Shown here: in pieces, positions 55,455-64,000 of the stretch
How positions within the stretch are numbered: position 1 is the stretch's first letter
How the letters are laid out: the number at the start of each line of letters is the position of its first letter
DNA from: Piliocolobus tephrosceles
Taxonomy: Eukaryota > Chordata > Mammalia > Primates > Cercopithecidae
NCBI RefSeq assembly: GCF_002776525.5
Contig: NC_045436.1
Location: 13,112,703-13,176,702 of the forward strand
Length of the DNA: 64,000 bases
Reading direction: 5' to 3'
Made by a program: the position numbers and the translations under genes
Notes under the pieces: generated by a model
Told to the model about the DNA's origin: nothing
Seen by the model: the letters and a program-made list of their open reading frames with translations, nothing else
The model's database searches: none

Positions 55455-55895
55455 ATTAATTTTTTTAAGGCTGTTATAGCAAAAGACCACAAACCGGGTG
55501 GCTTAAAGCCAGAAATGTATTGTTCCACAGTTCTGGAACCTGGACGTGTGAAATTAAGGTGTTGGCAGGGCCATGCTCTCTTCAAAGTCTCTACGAGAGG
55601 AAACTTCCTTACCTCTTCCAGCTTCGGGTAACCCCAGGTGTTCCGTGTCTGGTGGCAGCATCACTCTAACCTATGTCTTGATATCTTCATATGGAGTTCT
55701 CTGTGTCTGCTCCCAATTCCCTGCTTCGTGGAAGAACTCTAGTCACGTTGAATTAAGGGCCCATCCTACTCTAGTATGATCTCATGCAATTACAGCTGAA
55801 GAGACCCCAGTCCCAAATAAGGTCACATTCTGAGGTACCATGGGTTAAGATTTTAGCCCATCTTTTAGAGAGACACAATGCAACTCCAATAAAAT
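55455..55895 (-). mobile_element. MLT1 LTR, antisense
   Basis: GGCTGTTATAGCAAAAGACC, ACCGGGTGGCTTAAAGCC, GGTGTTGGCAGGGCCATGC, AATAAGGTCACATTCTGAGG and the far end GAGAGACACAATGCAACTCC follow antisense MLT1. Nearly full length. Confidence 0.88.
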
Positions 55896-56625
55896 AACAA
55901 CTCCCAATTAATAGCAAAGCAGAGTCAGGCTGAATTGCCTTTGTTCTTTGAATTTTCTGAACGTCAAAGTGTCCCTCTTTAATTTCCTCATAGAACTGGC
56001 TCCTGCCTGGCTACAAGCAGAGAGAACCAGAGAGGGAGCCACAGTTCAGTAGGACACTGAGGCCAACAAGAGAACATCTCCGTCCACCTTCAACTTGGGT
56101 GTCAAAAGCTTTCCACAGAGAGCAATTACCCCAAACAAACACAGGAGAACAGTCCCTGAGGTGAAAGTGGCTCTAACCTTGAGAGAAGAGAGACAGCTGC
56201 CCCAACCCATCCAAGGTGAGCTCTAACAGGCAAGCCAAAACAGTCCTCATCCCACCTCTGCCCGTTGCTCTCATGCAAAAAACTCACAGGTATGCACACT
56301 GTTACTGCCCTCCATCATCCAGTCTACACCATCCAGTGTTCCTTCTGGGATTTCATGTCTAGAAACTCCTCAGAGGCTCTGCAGTAATAGGGTTGCCTAA
56401 GTCTAATAGCAGGAGAGAAAGACAAGAGAGAGACAGGTTGGTGGGGGATAATCTTCTCTCATAAAAATAGTTAAGCAAATGTCAAAGAGGTTACAAAGGA
56501 AAATGCCATTCATCAAGGCATGATTCATAGGCTCTATCATTTAATTATCACAATAAGGAAGTTTGCTTTAGGATTATACAATTTGTCTAGTGGAATGGCC
56601 CTTGCACATATTGCAGGCAGTGTCT
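55896..56625. other. Unassigned DNA
   Basis: No gene or repeat recognised. Confidence 0.4.
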
Positions 56626-56638
56626 AACAGGAACTACT

Positions 56639-56920
56639 GGTCGTAAACAGTTGCTCATGCCTGCAATCCCAACACTTTGAGAGGCCAAGGCAGGCAGATC
56701 ATGAGGTCAAGAGATTGAGATCATCCTGGCCAACATGGTGAAACCCCGTCTCTACTAAAAATACAAAAATTAGCTGGGTGTGGTGGCATGCACCTGTAAT
56801 CTCAGTTACTTAGGAGGCTGAGGCAGGAGAATCACTTGAACCCAGGAGGCGGAGATTGCAGTGAGCCAAGATAGCGCCACTGCACTCCAGCCTGGGCGAC
56901 AGAGGGAGACTCTGTCTCAA

Positions 56921-56958
<38 letters not shown>

Positions 56959-57007
56959 CCAAAAAAAAGACAAAACAAAACCAAAACAATACAAAAACAA
57001 ACAAACA
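56639..57007 (+). mobile_element. Alu (S-type), sense, with CA-repeat in tail
   Basis: Alu from GGTCGTAAACAGTTGCTCATG; its tail contains a (CA) run (56921-56957) then CAAAA-type repeats. Target-site duplication AACAGGAACTACT (56626-56638) / AACAGGAATTACT (57008-57020), one mismatch, encloses the CA run, so the microsatellite is part of the Alu tail. Confidence 0.93.
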
Positions 57008-57020
57008 AACAGGAATTACT

Positions 57021-58048
57021 ATCCTATTTATGGCTGTTCTTGTCGCTACTGAAGTTTGGTGGAGGGCGTGTGGGATTGAAGGGATGTTTCATGCAATAAA
57101 CCTACACAGTTAAAGAGAACATAGGAAACTGTGGTTTCAGAGACTTCCCAAATCTGACTTTTTGCTACTAGGGCCAGTCACTATATTAGAAGTGCAATGG
57201 CTTGCTTTTAGTGTCACACCAATGATTTACCACCCTTTGATTGCTTTTTGTTGTTGTTGTTCTCTCAAAGGAGGACTGATCTATTGTTTTTATTCTCCTC
57301 TGTCATAATTCTTAACTTCATTTGAATATCTTTATTGAAAATGTTATTGCTTTGTCTTTGCTGGAGAACCATTTCAAATTCACCACTCCTCCACTTAAAT
57401 TTTGGATGAGTTACATGGAAACTTCCTTCTCAGGAGCATGTGCAAATTGTGTTTGTAATATTCAAGTTCTGAAGAGCAAATGCATCTATGTCTTTTCTAG
57501 AACAACAACAAAAAGAATAACTGGAAAAAAGGAGCAAGTGTGGTAAAATATATTTTAATTTATTATGAATAACAAACATTGCAAATACTTTTAAGTTAAA
57601 GAGTATGGAATAAGTATGTTAAGTGCCAGGTCACATTTAAACAGTTAGTTCATACTTAGAGGATTATCCAAGCTATCACTGACATTGGCAATAAGACAAG
57701 AGTAACATTGTTTAAAAGGATTAAATGTTCTTGAAAAATATCTCAAAGGAATCAGATGTGGCTTCACTACTTTCATCACTATGCATATTTCTTTGCCTAT
57801 TTCTCTTTTTCATCCAAAAAATAGGGAGTCTTTCAAACTAAAAGTGGGAAAAAAAAGTCATCTCTAACTCTAATTCCATGTCTTGAATTACTGCTGGTAC
57901 TTAATACAGTCATCATGGAAATTATTTTCTGAAGAAGTGCAAATATTTTATTTCTCTTTATGTCAAATGATAGCACAAGACAATAAATTGAGAACAGAGA
58001 AAGATGCAAAATTCTGAACTGAATCTAGATAGAAGTCAGATCCTTGGA

Positions 58049-58053
<5 letters not shown>
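57021..58053. other. Unassigned AT-rich DNA
   Basis: No gene or repeat recognised. Confidence 0.4.

Positions 58054-58099
<46 letters not shown>
58054..58099 (+). repeat. (TG)23 microsatellite
   Basis: A pure run of 23 TG units, not next to a visible SINE tail. Long and uninterrupted, so probably polymorphic. Confidence 0.95.
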
Positions 58100-58100
<1 letters not shown>

Positions 58101-58869
58101 ATGTCAGGGGTATCACAGACCAATACTTATTTACACACACACAAAAAAAGATTTTATGAAATGAAATAATGAATCAGTCAATTACTCCATTAATGAATAA
58201 ATGTATAAAGAAGAGTATATAAAAAATAAAAATGCATTTAATGCTGTAATTTGTCCCTTTGTAGATTACATCCTAAGTTTTAGGGATAGAAATTTAATAT
58301 TTTTAATGAAATAATGGCAATATCAAATGGTAGTTGCATTCTAAATATCGTTTCCTAGAAGAATAAAAGCTTAGAAATCATAAGGTACCCGTAGACATTT
58401 TTTGTTTTGTTTTGTTTTTTAACTGACAACTTATTTGTGAAATTCAGAAAATTGCATGATTGTCATCAGTGAGTTGACTGCTCTGGGTCTTTGCGGACGT
58501 AGCCACTTGCATGAAAAAAGAAATGTAGTTTATTTTGGACAAGAAATTTTATAGCGAATTACGAAGCAGATTGTAGACTGCTTTGCTACACTGAGCTCCA
58601 TTCAGTTACTCAGAAAGAATAATTGCATGAAAGGATGCTTATTTGAATAAATGAAGCCACTGGATGACCCTGAGTAGAAAAAAATAAAAGCAATGAGGCA
58701 GAGAGATACTTTTTCAACCATTTGGATTGTGGAGATTATCACAGGATCTATACAAATTGGGAGACTTACCTCATTATTGTCATTGCAGAAGGGTACATGA
58801 AAATAAAGATGGATTCTTCAGATTAAATGTCTCCTTCAAGTGTCCCACAGGACAAATTCATCCCAAAAC
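58100..58869. other. Unassigned AT-rich DNA
   Basis: No gene or repeat recognised. Confidence 0.4.
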
Positions 58870-58990
58870 TATATTCACCGAATATTTATGAGTTCCTATT
58901 ATGGGCCAGACATGTTGCCACAAGGTGCCTGAAATCAGAAGTAAAAAAACAAAGTCCTTGATTTTACAGAGTTTCTATCCCAGTGAGTAA
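58870..58990 (-). mobile_element. L2 3' end fragment, antisense
   Basis: ATTCACCGAATATTTATGAG, TATTATGGGCCAGACATG and AAGTCCTTGATTTTACAGAG resemble antisense L2 3' end. Confidence 0.6.
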
Positions 58991-59302
58991 GAACAGCCTG
59001 GCATCTCCCTGTGAAATTTTAGCACATCAAGAATAAAGCAAAGACCCTAGATGATGCCCAAGAGGAAAAGAAAAAAGGCAATCATCTCAATGGCTCCCAG
59101 ATTCTTATCAACAACCCAGAGTGACTGAATGTTTTGGAGAAATACCTTCAAAATTCTGGGGGAAAATTTTGAACTGATAATTTATGATAAGCTAAAATAG
59201 CAACCAAATGATAAACCTTGCATTTGGGAACACAAGGGACAAAATGTTTATTGTTCCTTTTTGTTGTCTTTCACATTCAGTCAGAGGGATTGCCTGTGAT
59301 TG
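58991..59302. other. Unassigned DNA
   Basis: No feature recognised. Confidence 0.4.
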
Positions 59303-59356
59303 CCCCTAGAAAATACTAGAAAGTGATTTCCCCTAGAAAATACTAGAAAGTGATTT
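59303..59356 (+). repeat. Perfect 27-bp tandem duplication
   Basis: CCCCTAGAAAATACTAGAAA and the seven following bases occur twice head to tail (59303-59329, 59330-59356) without a mismatch. A third partial start (CCTA) follows. Confidence 0.95.
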
Positions 59357-59486
59357 CCTAGGGCTTTCTTCCCTTTCACATATTAAAGAACAGTCTCATT
59401 TTTAGGCATGAACATTTTCAGTCATACTGTGTTGTATCAAGCTTAGAAACTTCTCTCTCGTCTATCCTCTTCCTACCCTCCAACAC

Positions 59487-59548
59487 ATACCACACACATG
59501 CTGCACACACACACACGTATATACACACACATGTATATACACACACAA
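59487..59548 (+). repeat. CA / TATACAC-rich simple repeat
   Basis: Mixed CACACA and GTATATACACACACAT units. Imperfect; gives spurious His/Thr-rich ORF. Confidence 0.85.
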
Positions 59549-59879
59549 TTCATTTCCGACTCGGGTTTGGAGCTAGAAGTAGGAGGGGGAAGGAACAATG
59601 TCTTCTCTCTCTCTTTCATTCTATCTCCTGCTCCAAACACTTCTACTGTGTCTGGAAACGCTCAGTTGAGCAAAGATACCCTGAGTGGAGGGATATTGCT
59701 TGGTAAAAATACATGCAGCTGCCTGAATCCACACAGACTTTCCCTGTGTTCGCATAACTTAAGATAACAACATTTACATGTGGTGTTATGAAGAGAATCA
59801 GATCGTTTGTTTTGTTTGATGAACTTAACTACTTTATCCCCACAACACATCAGAACAACACATTCTGGTGCTGGGCATT

Positions 59880-60055
59880 ACAATTTAAAAGAGCTTTCCC
59901 ATGTGTACTCTCATTTGAATTTTACATCCCTGTGAAACGTGCAGGCCAGATATTTTCATTCCTATATTACGCAATAGACAACTGAGCTTTAGCAGACTCC
60001 GCGGCCTCCTCATGGCGACAGGTAAATAGCAGAGCAGAAATTAACTCTGCATTTT
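59880..60055 (-). mobile_element. MIR SINE, antisense, diverged
   Basis: GTACTCTCATTTGAATTTTACA, ATTTTCATTCCTATATTACG and GGTAAATAGCAGAGCAGAAAT fit antisense MIR. Moderate support. Confidence 0.55.
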
Positions 60056-60384
60056 GGACTGCAAATTGTTCTTCACATTTCATAAATTCTCTATCTTTTC
60101 ACTCATAAACACAGTATCACATCAATGTTTTCCTTTATTTGGGGGTATTAGGGAATCTCTAAGCAGGCTTACCACTTGCATTCAAAGCCAAGAGAAAAGT
60201 AAACATGCATCTCTGCCATCTCTCTTCTTTCCTGGTTTCAGTAAGTGCCTGAAAACCTCACGCCCATGCACTAAAGCATGACATGTTCTTCTAAGTGCAA
60301 AGTGTGCTTTTCATGTCATGTACTACGTGTTGGTGCTCTTATTCAATGTGTACTTGGGTGACAATATTTATTATGGTCACAAAG

Positions 60385-60565
60385 CACAGTTTTAAAAACT
60401 TTACCTGAGTAACTCATTAATCTTTACAATAAGAAACTGTATAAGGTACTATTAACATTCTCATCTTACAGATAAGAAGACTGAGGTAAGATACAGAAGA
60501 TAAGTAACTTTCCCACAGTCACAAAACTAGTATGTGGCAGTGCCCACAGCCTAGTCTTAACTGGT
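60385..60565 (-). mobile_element. MIR SINE, antisense
   Basis: GTAACTCATTAATCTTTACAA, CTCATCTTACAGATAAGAAG, TAAGTAACTTTCCCACAGTC and CACAAAACTAGTATGTGGCAG in antisense MIR order. Confidence 0.82.
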
Positions 60566-61268
60566 TCCACTTAGTCAGGGTTTAGCTTGTGCCTCCCTAA
60601 GACTGTGTCTACACATTCAGTTGGACAGCTGTGAAAACTATCTTGCTAATTCATCTGACCCGCTGATGGATTACTGAGGGACCTTGTGAAATTGTAAAAC
60701 GAAGGTTGCTCTTTTGAATTTCCTTATGTCTCCAGACTCTTTACATCACTGCCACCTTTCCCCACTTGCCATTAATGCCAGAAACTCACAGAAACAGAGT
60801 CTGTGAGTCAAAGGGAATTCGAGACATTTTCAGCTCCACATCATCCAATCGAATGAATCTTTACTGCAACTTTTCTTTAACATTTGGCTGCTGCTGCTGT
60901 GGGGCTCTGGAAGCACAGAGAGATCTCTCATTGCAGAGGTAGATTGTTTCCTGGCTAGACTGTGCTAATCATCAAAAACATGTCCTAGAGTTGCCATTTT
61001 TCTCTCTGTAACTTCTACCACTCTTCCTAGTTCTATCCTTTGGATACACGAAAATAAGCCTATTCTTTTTTCAACATAACAATATAACAAATGAAGCCTA
61101 TGATGACCTAGATTCCAGACATTTTAATTTTCCTTTGAAATCTACCCAGTACGATCCTCAATGACCGGGAAACCCAATCAGAACCGTTCTCCAGATGTGA
61201 TGAGATCTGTTTTGTGCAAAGTAACACCAGACTCTTATCTACCTAATTTTAGGTATTGATTCTCAATT
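60566..61268. other. Unassigned DNA
   Basis: No gene or repeat recognised. Confidence 0.4.
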
Positions 61269-61285
61269 AAGATTCTAACATTAAG

Positions 61286-61613
61286 CTAGGCCAGCTGTGG
61301 TGATTCAAACTTGTAATCTCAGCACTTGGGAGGCTGAGGTGGGCATATCACTTGAGGCCAGAAGTTCAAGACCAGCCTGAACAACATGGTGAAATCCTGT
61401 CTCTATGAAAAATGCAAAATTTAGTCGGGTGCAGTGGCTCACGCTGCAATCCCATCTACTCAGGAGGTTGAAGCACGAGAATCACTTGACCCATGAGGCG
61501 AATGTTGTAGTGAGCTGAGATTGTGCCACTGCATTCCCGCCTGGGTGACAGAGTGAGATTCTGACTCAAAAAAAAAAAAAAAAAAAAAAGAAAAAAGAAA
61601 AAAAAACAACAAA
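61286..61613 (+). mobile_element. Alu (S/J-type), sense
   Basis: Full-length, fairly diverged Alu with a long A-rich tail. Imperfect target-site duplication AAGATTCTAACATTAAG (61269-61285) / AAGATTCCAATATTAAG (61614-61630), two mismatches. Confidence 0.92.
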
Positions 61614-61630
61614 AAGATTCCAATATTAAG

Positions 61631-62204
61631 TTATTTAGTGGCCGCAATTCCCCATTGACTAATGTCAATCGATCGCATGGTGTAGCTTTTAGAATGAAAT
61701 GGTTTAATGACTTCTAAAGAATTATCTCAACATCTAACAAGTAATAAGCACTTGGTAACTAATAATGAATGTTATTATTATCTACATTTCATAATTTGGA
61801 ATTTGGTCTATTACTTAATGGTGATCCTTCAACATATTAGTTTTTTCTTGAGCTTTGTCATTCTTAAATTTCAGAAGTAAGCTTTAATGGCTTTGTCTGA
61901 GGTCCAAATTAAAAGGTTGAATGTGTCAGTGTTGATAAAATGCCAAGGCCTGCTCTCTGGGAGGAGTCTTACCGCCCAGTGCTTCTGTTTTGCCAGCATC
62001 GTTGGTTATGTGCCCTTCATTTTATTTTTGCATGTCCAATTTCTGTGTGTCACGGGCACATGGATTTCATTAGATAATTCAGCCCTGTCCTTCTCATTAG
62101 GATTGTTAATGATTATGTCAACATTTCATTTTATAAAGATCCCTATAGTTCCCTGTGAGATACCGATGGTCCTGGAAATACTATCTGAATCTTTACCTGG
62201 ATTG
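61631..62204. other. Unassigned AT-rich DNA
   Basis: No gene or repeat recognised. A 108-codon ORF at 61887-62213 (+) is the longest non-repeat frame nearby; it lacks a known domain and is hydrophobic in places, most likely chance. Confidence 0.4.
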
Positions 62205-62605
62205 ATTTTCTAGGGCTGTCATAAGAAATTATTACAAACTTTGTGGCTTAAAACCAAAGCGATGCATTTTCTCACAGTTTCAGAAGCCAGAAATCTGAAA
62301 CCAAGGTGTCGGCAAGGAAGTGCTCTGTGAGAAGGCTCTAGTGGAGCCTTTTCAACTTCTAGTGGCTGCCGCTGTTCTGTGGCTGGTGGCTGCATAAATC
62401 CAGCCTCTGTCTCCATCTTCACGCAGCCTTCGCTGTGTCTGCATCTTTTCCTTTTCTGTCGTGTATTAAGACACTTGTCATTGGGTTTAAGGCACTGGAT
62501 AATCCAGATGATGTCACCTTAAGATCCTTAACTTAATTACATCTTCAAAGAGGCTTTTTTTTCCCAATCAAGGTCCACATTTGCAGGTTCAGGAGTTGGA
62601 ACAAG
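62205..62605 (-). mobile_element. MLT1 LTR, antisense
   Basis: TCTAGGGCTGTCATAAGAAA, TGTGGCTTAAAACCAAAGCG, CCAAGGTGTCGGCAAGGAAG, GACACTTGTCATTGGG and CTTAACTTAATTACATC in antisense MLT1 order. Confidence 0.88.
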
Positions 62606-63097
62606 CCCCTTCCTTCCAGCGAAAGCCCTTCATCCTGTGACCCTCCTGCCGGTCCCCTCACCCATATATCTGCACATCAAATCATCTCACCTCTTCTAGG
62701 CAGAACCACAATTAAACTGTCCTTGGGAGAATCTTGTTTATTTTATTTTAAAGGAGAAAAAGACTCTCTATAACATTAATTGATAAGACATTTCAATAAA
62801 TTTTCTCAGTTGTTGTATTATTTCATTATTTAACTTAAATGTTCCAACTTGTTATTCAAATCCTTTCCAATTGAAAAGTCTTCAGTGGCAGTAACTTCAA
62901 AGGATCCTCTTTTCTTTGACTAAGAGGATATCTAGGTTACAGGCCATTATTAAAATGCCTTATAATACTTTTATAAAAGAAAAATGAATACAACTCCTTC
63001 AAAATTTCTTCATTTGTCTTCTTCTCACATAAAGTTGTTATTTTAACCACTTCTGAACTCTTCACAGGATCTCCAGAAACCTTTGCATTACAAGACA
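62606..63097. other. Unassigned AT-rich DNA
   Basis: No feature recognised. Confidence 0.4.
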
Positions 63098-63320
63098 ATG
63101 TAATCTTAGAGTCAAACTTCCTAGGATTACGTTTTGCCTACTCTGCCTGGTCTGGGACCTTGGGAAAGTCACAAAATCTTACTCAGTTTTCTCATCTGTA
63201 AAATAACAATAGAAAATAATTTTGACCTCATACATTTCATGAGGACTGAACAGGATGACGCAGTAACATCCTTAGCACAGTATTTGGCACACTGAAGTGC
63301 TCATTAACCACTGGCTGTCC
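63098..63320 (+). mobile_element. MIR SINE, sense
   Basis: TCTGGGACCTTGGGAAAGTC, CAGTTTTCTCATCTGTAAAA, TGAGGACTGAACAGGATGAC and AGTATTTGGCACACTGAAG in sense MIR order. Confidence 0.85.
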
Positions 63321-63448
63321 TTTTCATTGCTATTGAATTCAGAAATAGACAGAATACCACCTGTCCAGGGACAAGTTCAATAGTCTAATTTGATGCTTAG
63401 CTAAAGGTTATTGCATTTTATGCTCTTAGGAATGTCTCCTATGACGGG

Positions 63449-63530
63449 CTTCTTCCTTTCTTCCTGCATTCCTTCCTCCTTTTTCTTTTCTTCCCCCCTC
63501 CCTTCCTTCCTCCTTTTCTTCCCTCCTTAC
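63449..63530 (+). repeat. CT-rich (TTCC)n low-complexity tract
   Basis: Almost pure pyrimidine over about 80 bases (TTCCTTCCTCC-type units). A homopurine-homopyrimidine tract of this kind can form triplex DNA. Confidence 0.85.
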
Positions 63531-64000
63531 TGCGGAGCTCCATTGTTGGTTCCTGACCTGCTTATTATTCTAATATGATACCTTTGTTCTAATTACCTCA
63601 TTCTTTGATTCTAGAGAACTGGATTATTCCTTTTAATTTCCCCTGACAGGGGATTTTGTCCAGGCATCTGGTGCTTCAGAAAATTAATTGCCCTTTCTGA
63701 CCTTGAAATAAAGTATCTATTCTCATATACAGCCATCCCACTTGTGTGGTACTGTTGTTGTATAATTTACTGGAAATACTTTGGTCAGAATAGTCAAAAC
63801 AGTTATACCAACAGATTTTTCTAGGCATGTGAGATTAATTTTTAGGCATCTTTTTGAGACAAGGCTGGTTTTAATAATACTTTCTTGAAGCATCTGGAGC
63901 CGAGAGAAACTCAATATTTTACTCAGCTTAGCAATTGGCAATCATTTTCATGTACCAAAAACGTAATTGTATGTTTTATAGAATTGGGGAAGCTTCCAGT
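63531..64000. other. Unassigned AT-rich DNA
   Basis: No gene or repeat recognised up to the window end; a 72-codon minus-strand ORF (63723-63941) lacks a known domain. Confidence 0.4.

Noticed and set aside
61887..62213. 108-codon plus-strand ORF
   Set aside because: No domain, ends at the start of an MLT1 LTR, no splice or promoter context; chance is the simplest reading.

Overview
The window is nuclear DNA of a primate, most likely an Old World monkey (Cercopithecoidea). It is AT-rich, dense in Alu and L1 copies of several ages, and carries older mammalian repeats (MIR, L2, MLT1/MaLR LTRs, MER20, MADE1). The youngest Alus (8354-8708, 29733-30036, 38566-38877) share changes that I recall as typical of cercopithecoid AluY lineages rather than human AluY. 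Three runs of N (10, 100 and 400) show a draft assembly. I find no intact protein-coding gene, tRNA, snRNA or other housekeeping RNA. Nearly all ORFs over 60 codons are frames through repeats or chance. It reads as intergenic or deep-intronic DNA.

Layout. 1-1842: 5' part of a young full-length L1 on the minus strand, running off the left edge. 2-10 kb: old and young Alus, three MLT1-type LTRs and a MIR. 10.7-14.7 kb: an Alu split by an internally deleted L1 on the plus strand. 14.9-25 kb: Alus (one inverted pair, one with a foreign insert), MLT1 LTRs and MIRs in otherwise unassigned DNA. 25.9-26.5 kb: an L1 3' fragment holding the 400-N gap. 28-30.4 kb: old L1/HAL1-like sequence interrupted by a young Alu. 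31.9-34.8 kb: L2-like LINE, MER20 and MIR. 34.9-40.4 kb: Alus, including a short left/right chimeric monomer. 40.5-41.5 kb: a decayed processed pseudogene of the MIA2/MIA3/CTAGE coiled-coil family, the only host-gene-derived sequence I recognise. 41.6-44.2 kb: L1 fragments and a 10-N gap between identical 47-bp copies. 44.47-44.73 kb: an 87-bp x 3 tandem repeat. 45.3-47.1 kb: L2 with a nested MADE1 hairpin, MIR and a probable solo class I ERV LTR. 47.5-64 kb: Alus, MIRs, MER20, MLT1 LTRs and microsatellites in unassigned AT-rich DNA.

There is no operon or pathway. The relations between features are insertional: L1 into Alu, Alu into MLT1 LTR, Alu into HAL1, MADE1 into L2. I found no convincing new biological system. 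The points most worth checking are the 87-bp tandem array, the MADE1 (miR-548-type) hairpin, the MIA/CTAGE pseudogene, several structurally odd Alus, stop codons shared by the two L1 copies, and the mis-sized or duplicated assembly gaps. Repeat family names come from recognition by eye, not from a database search.
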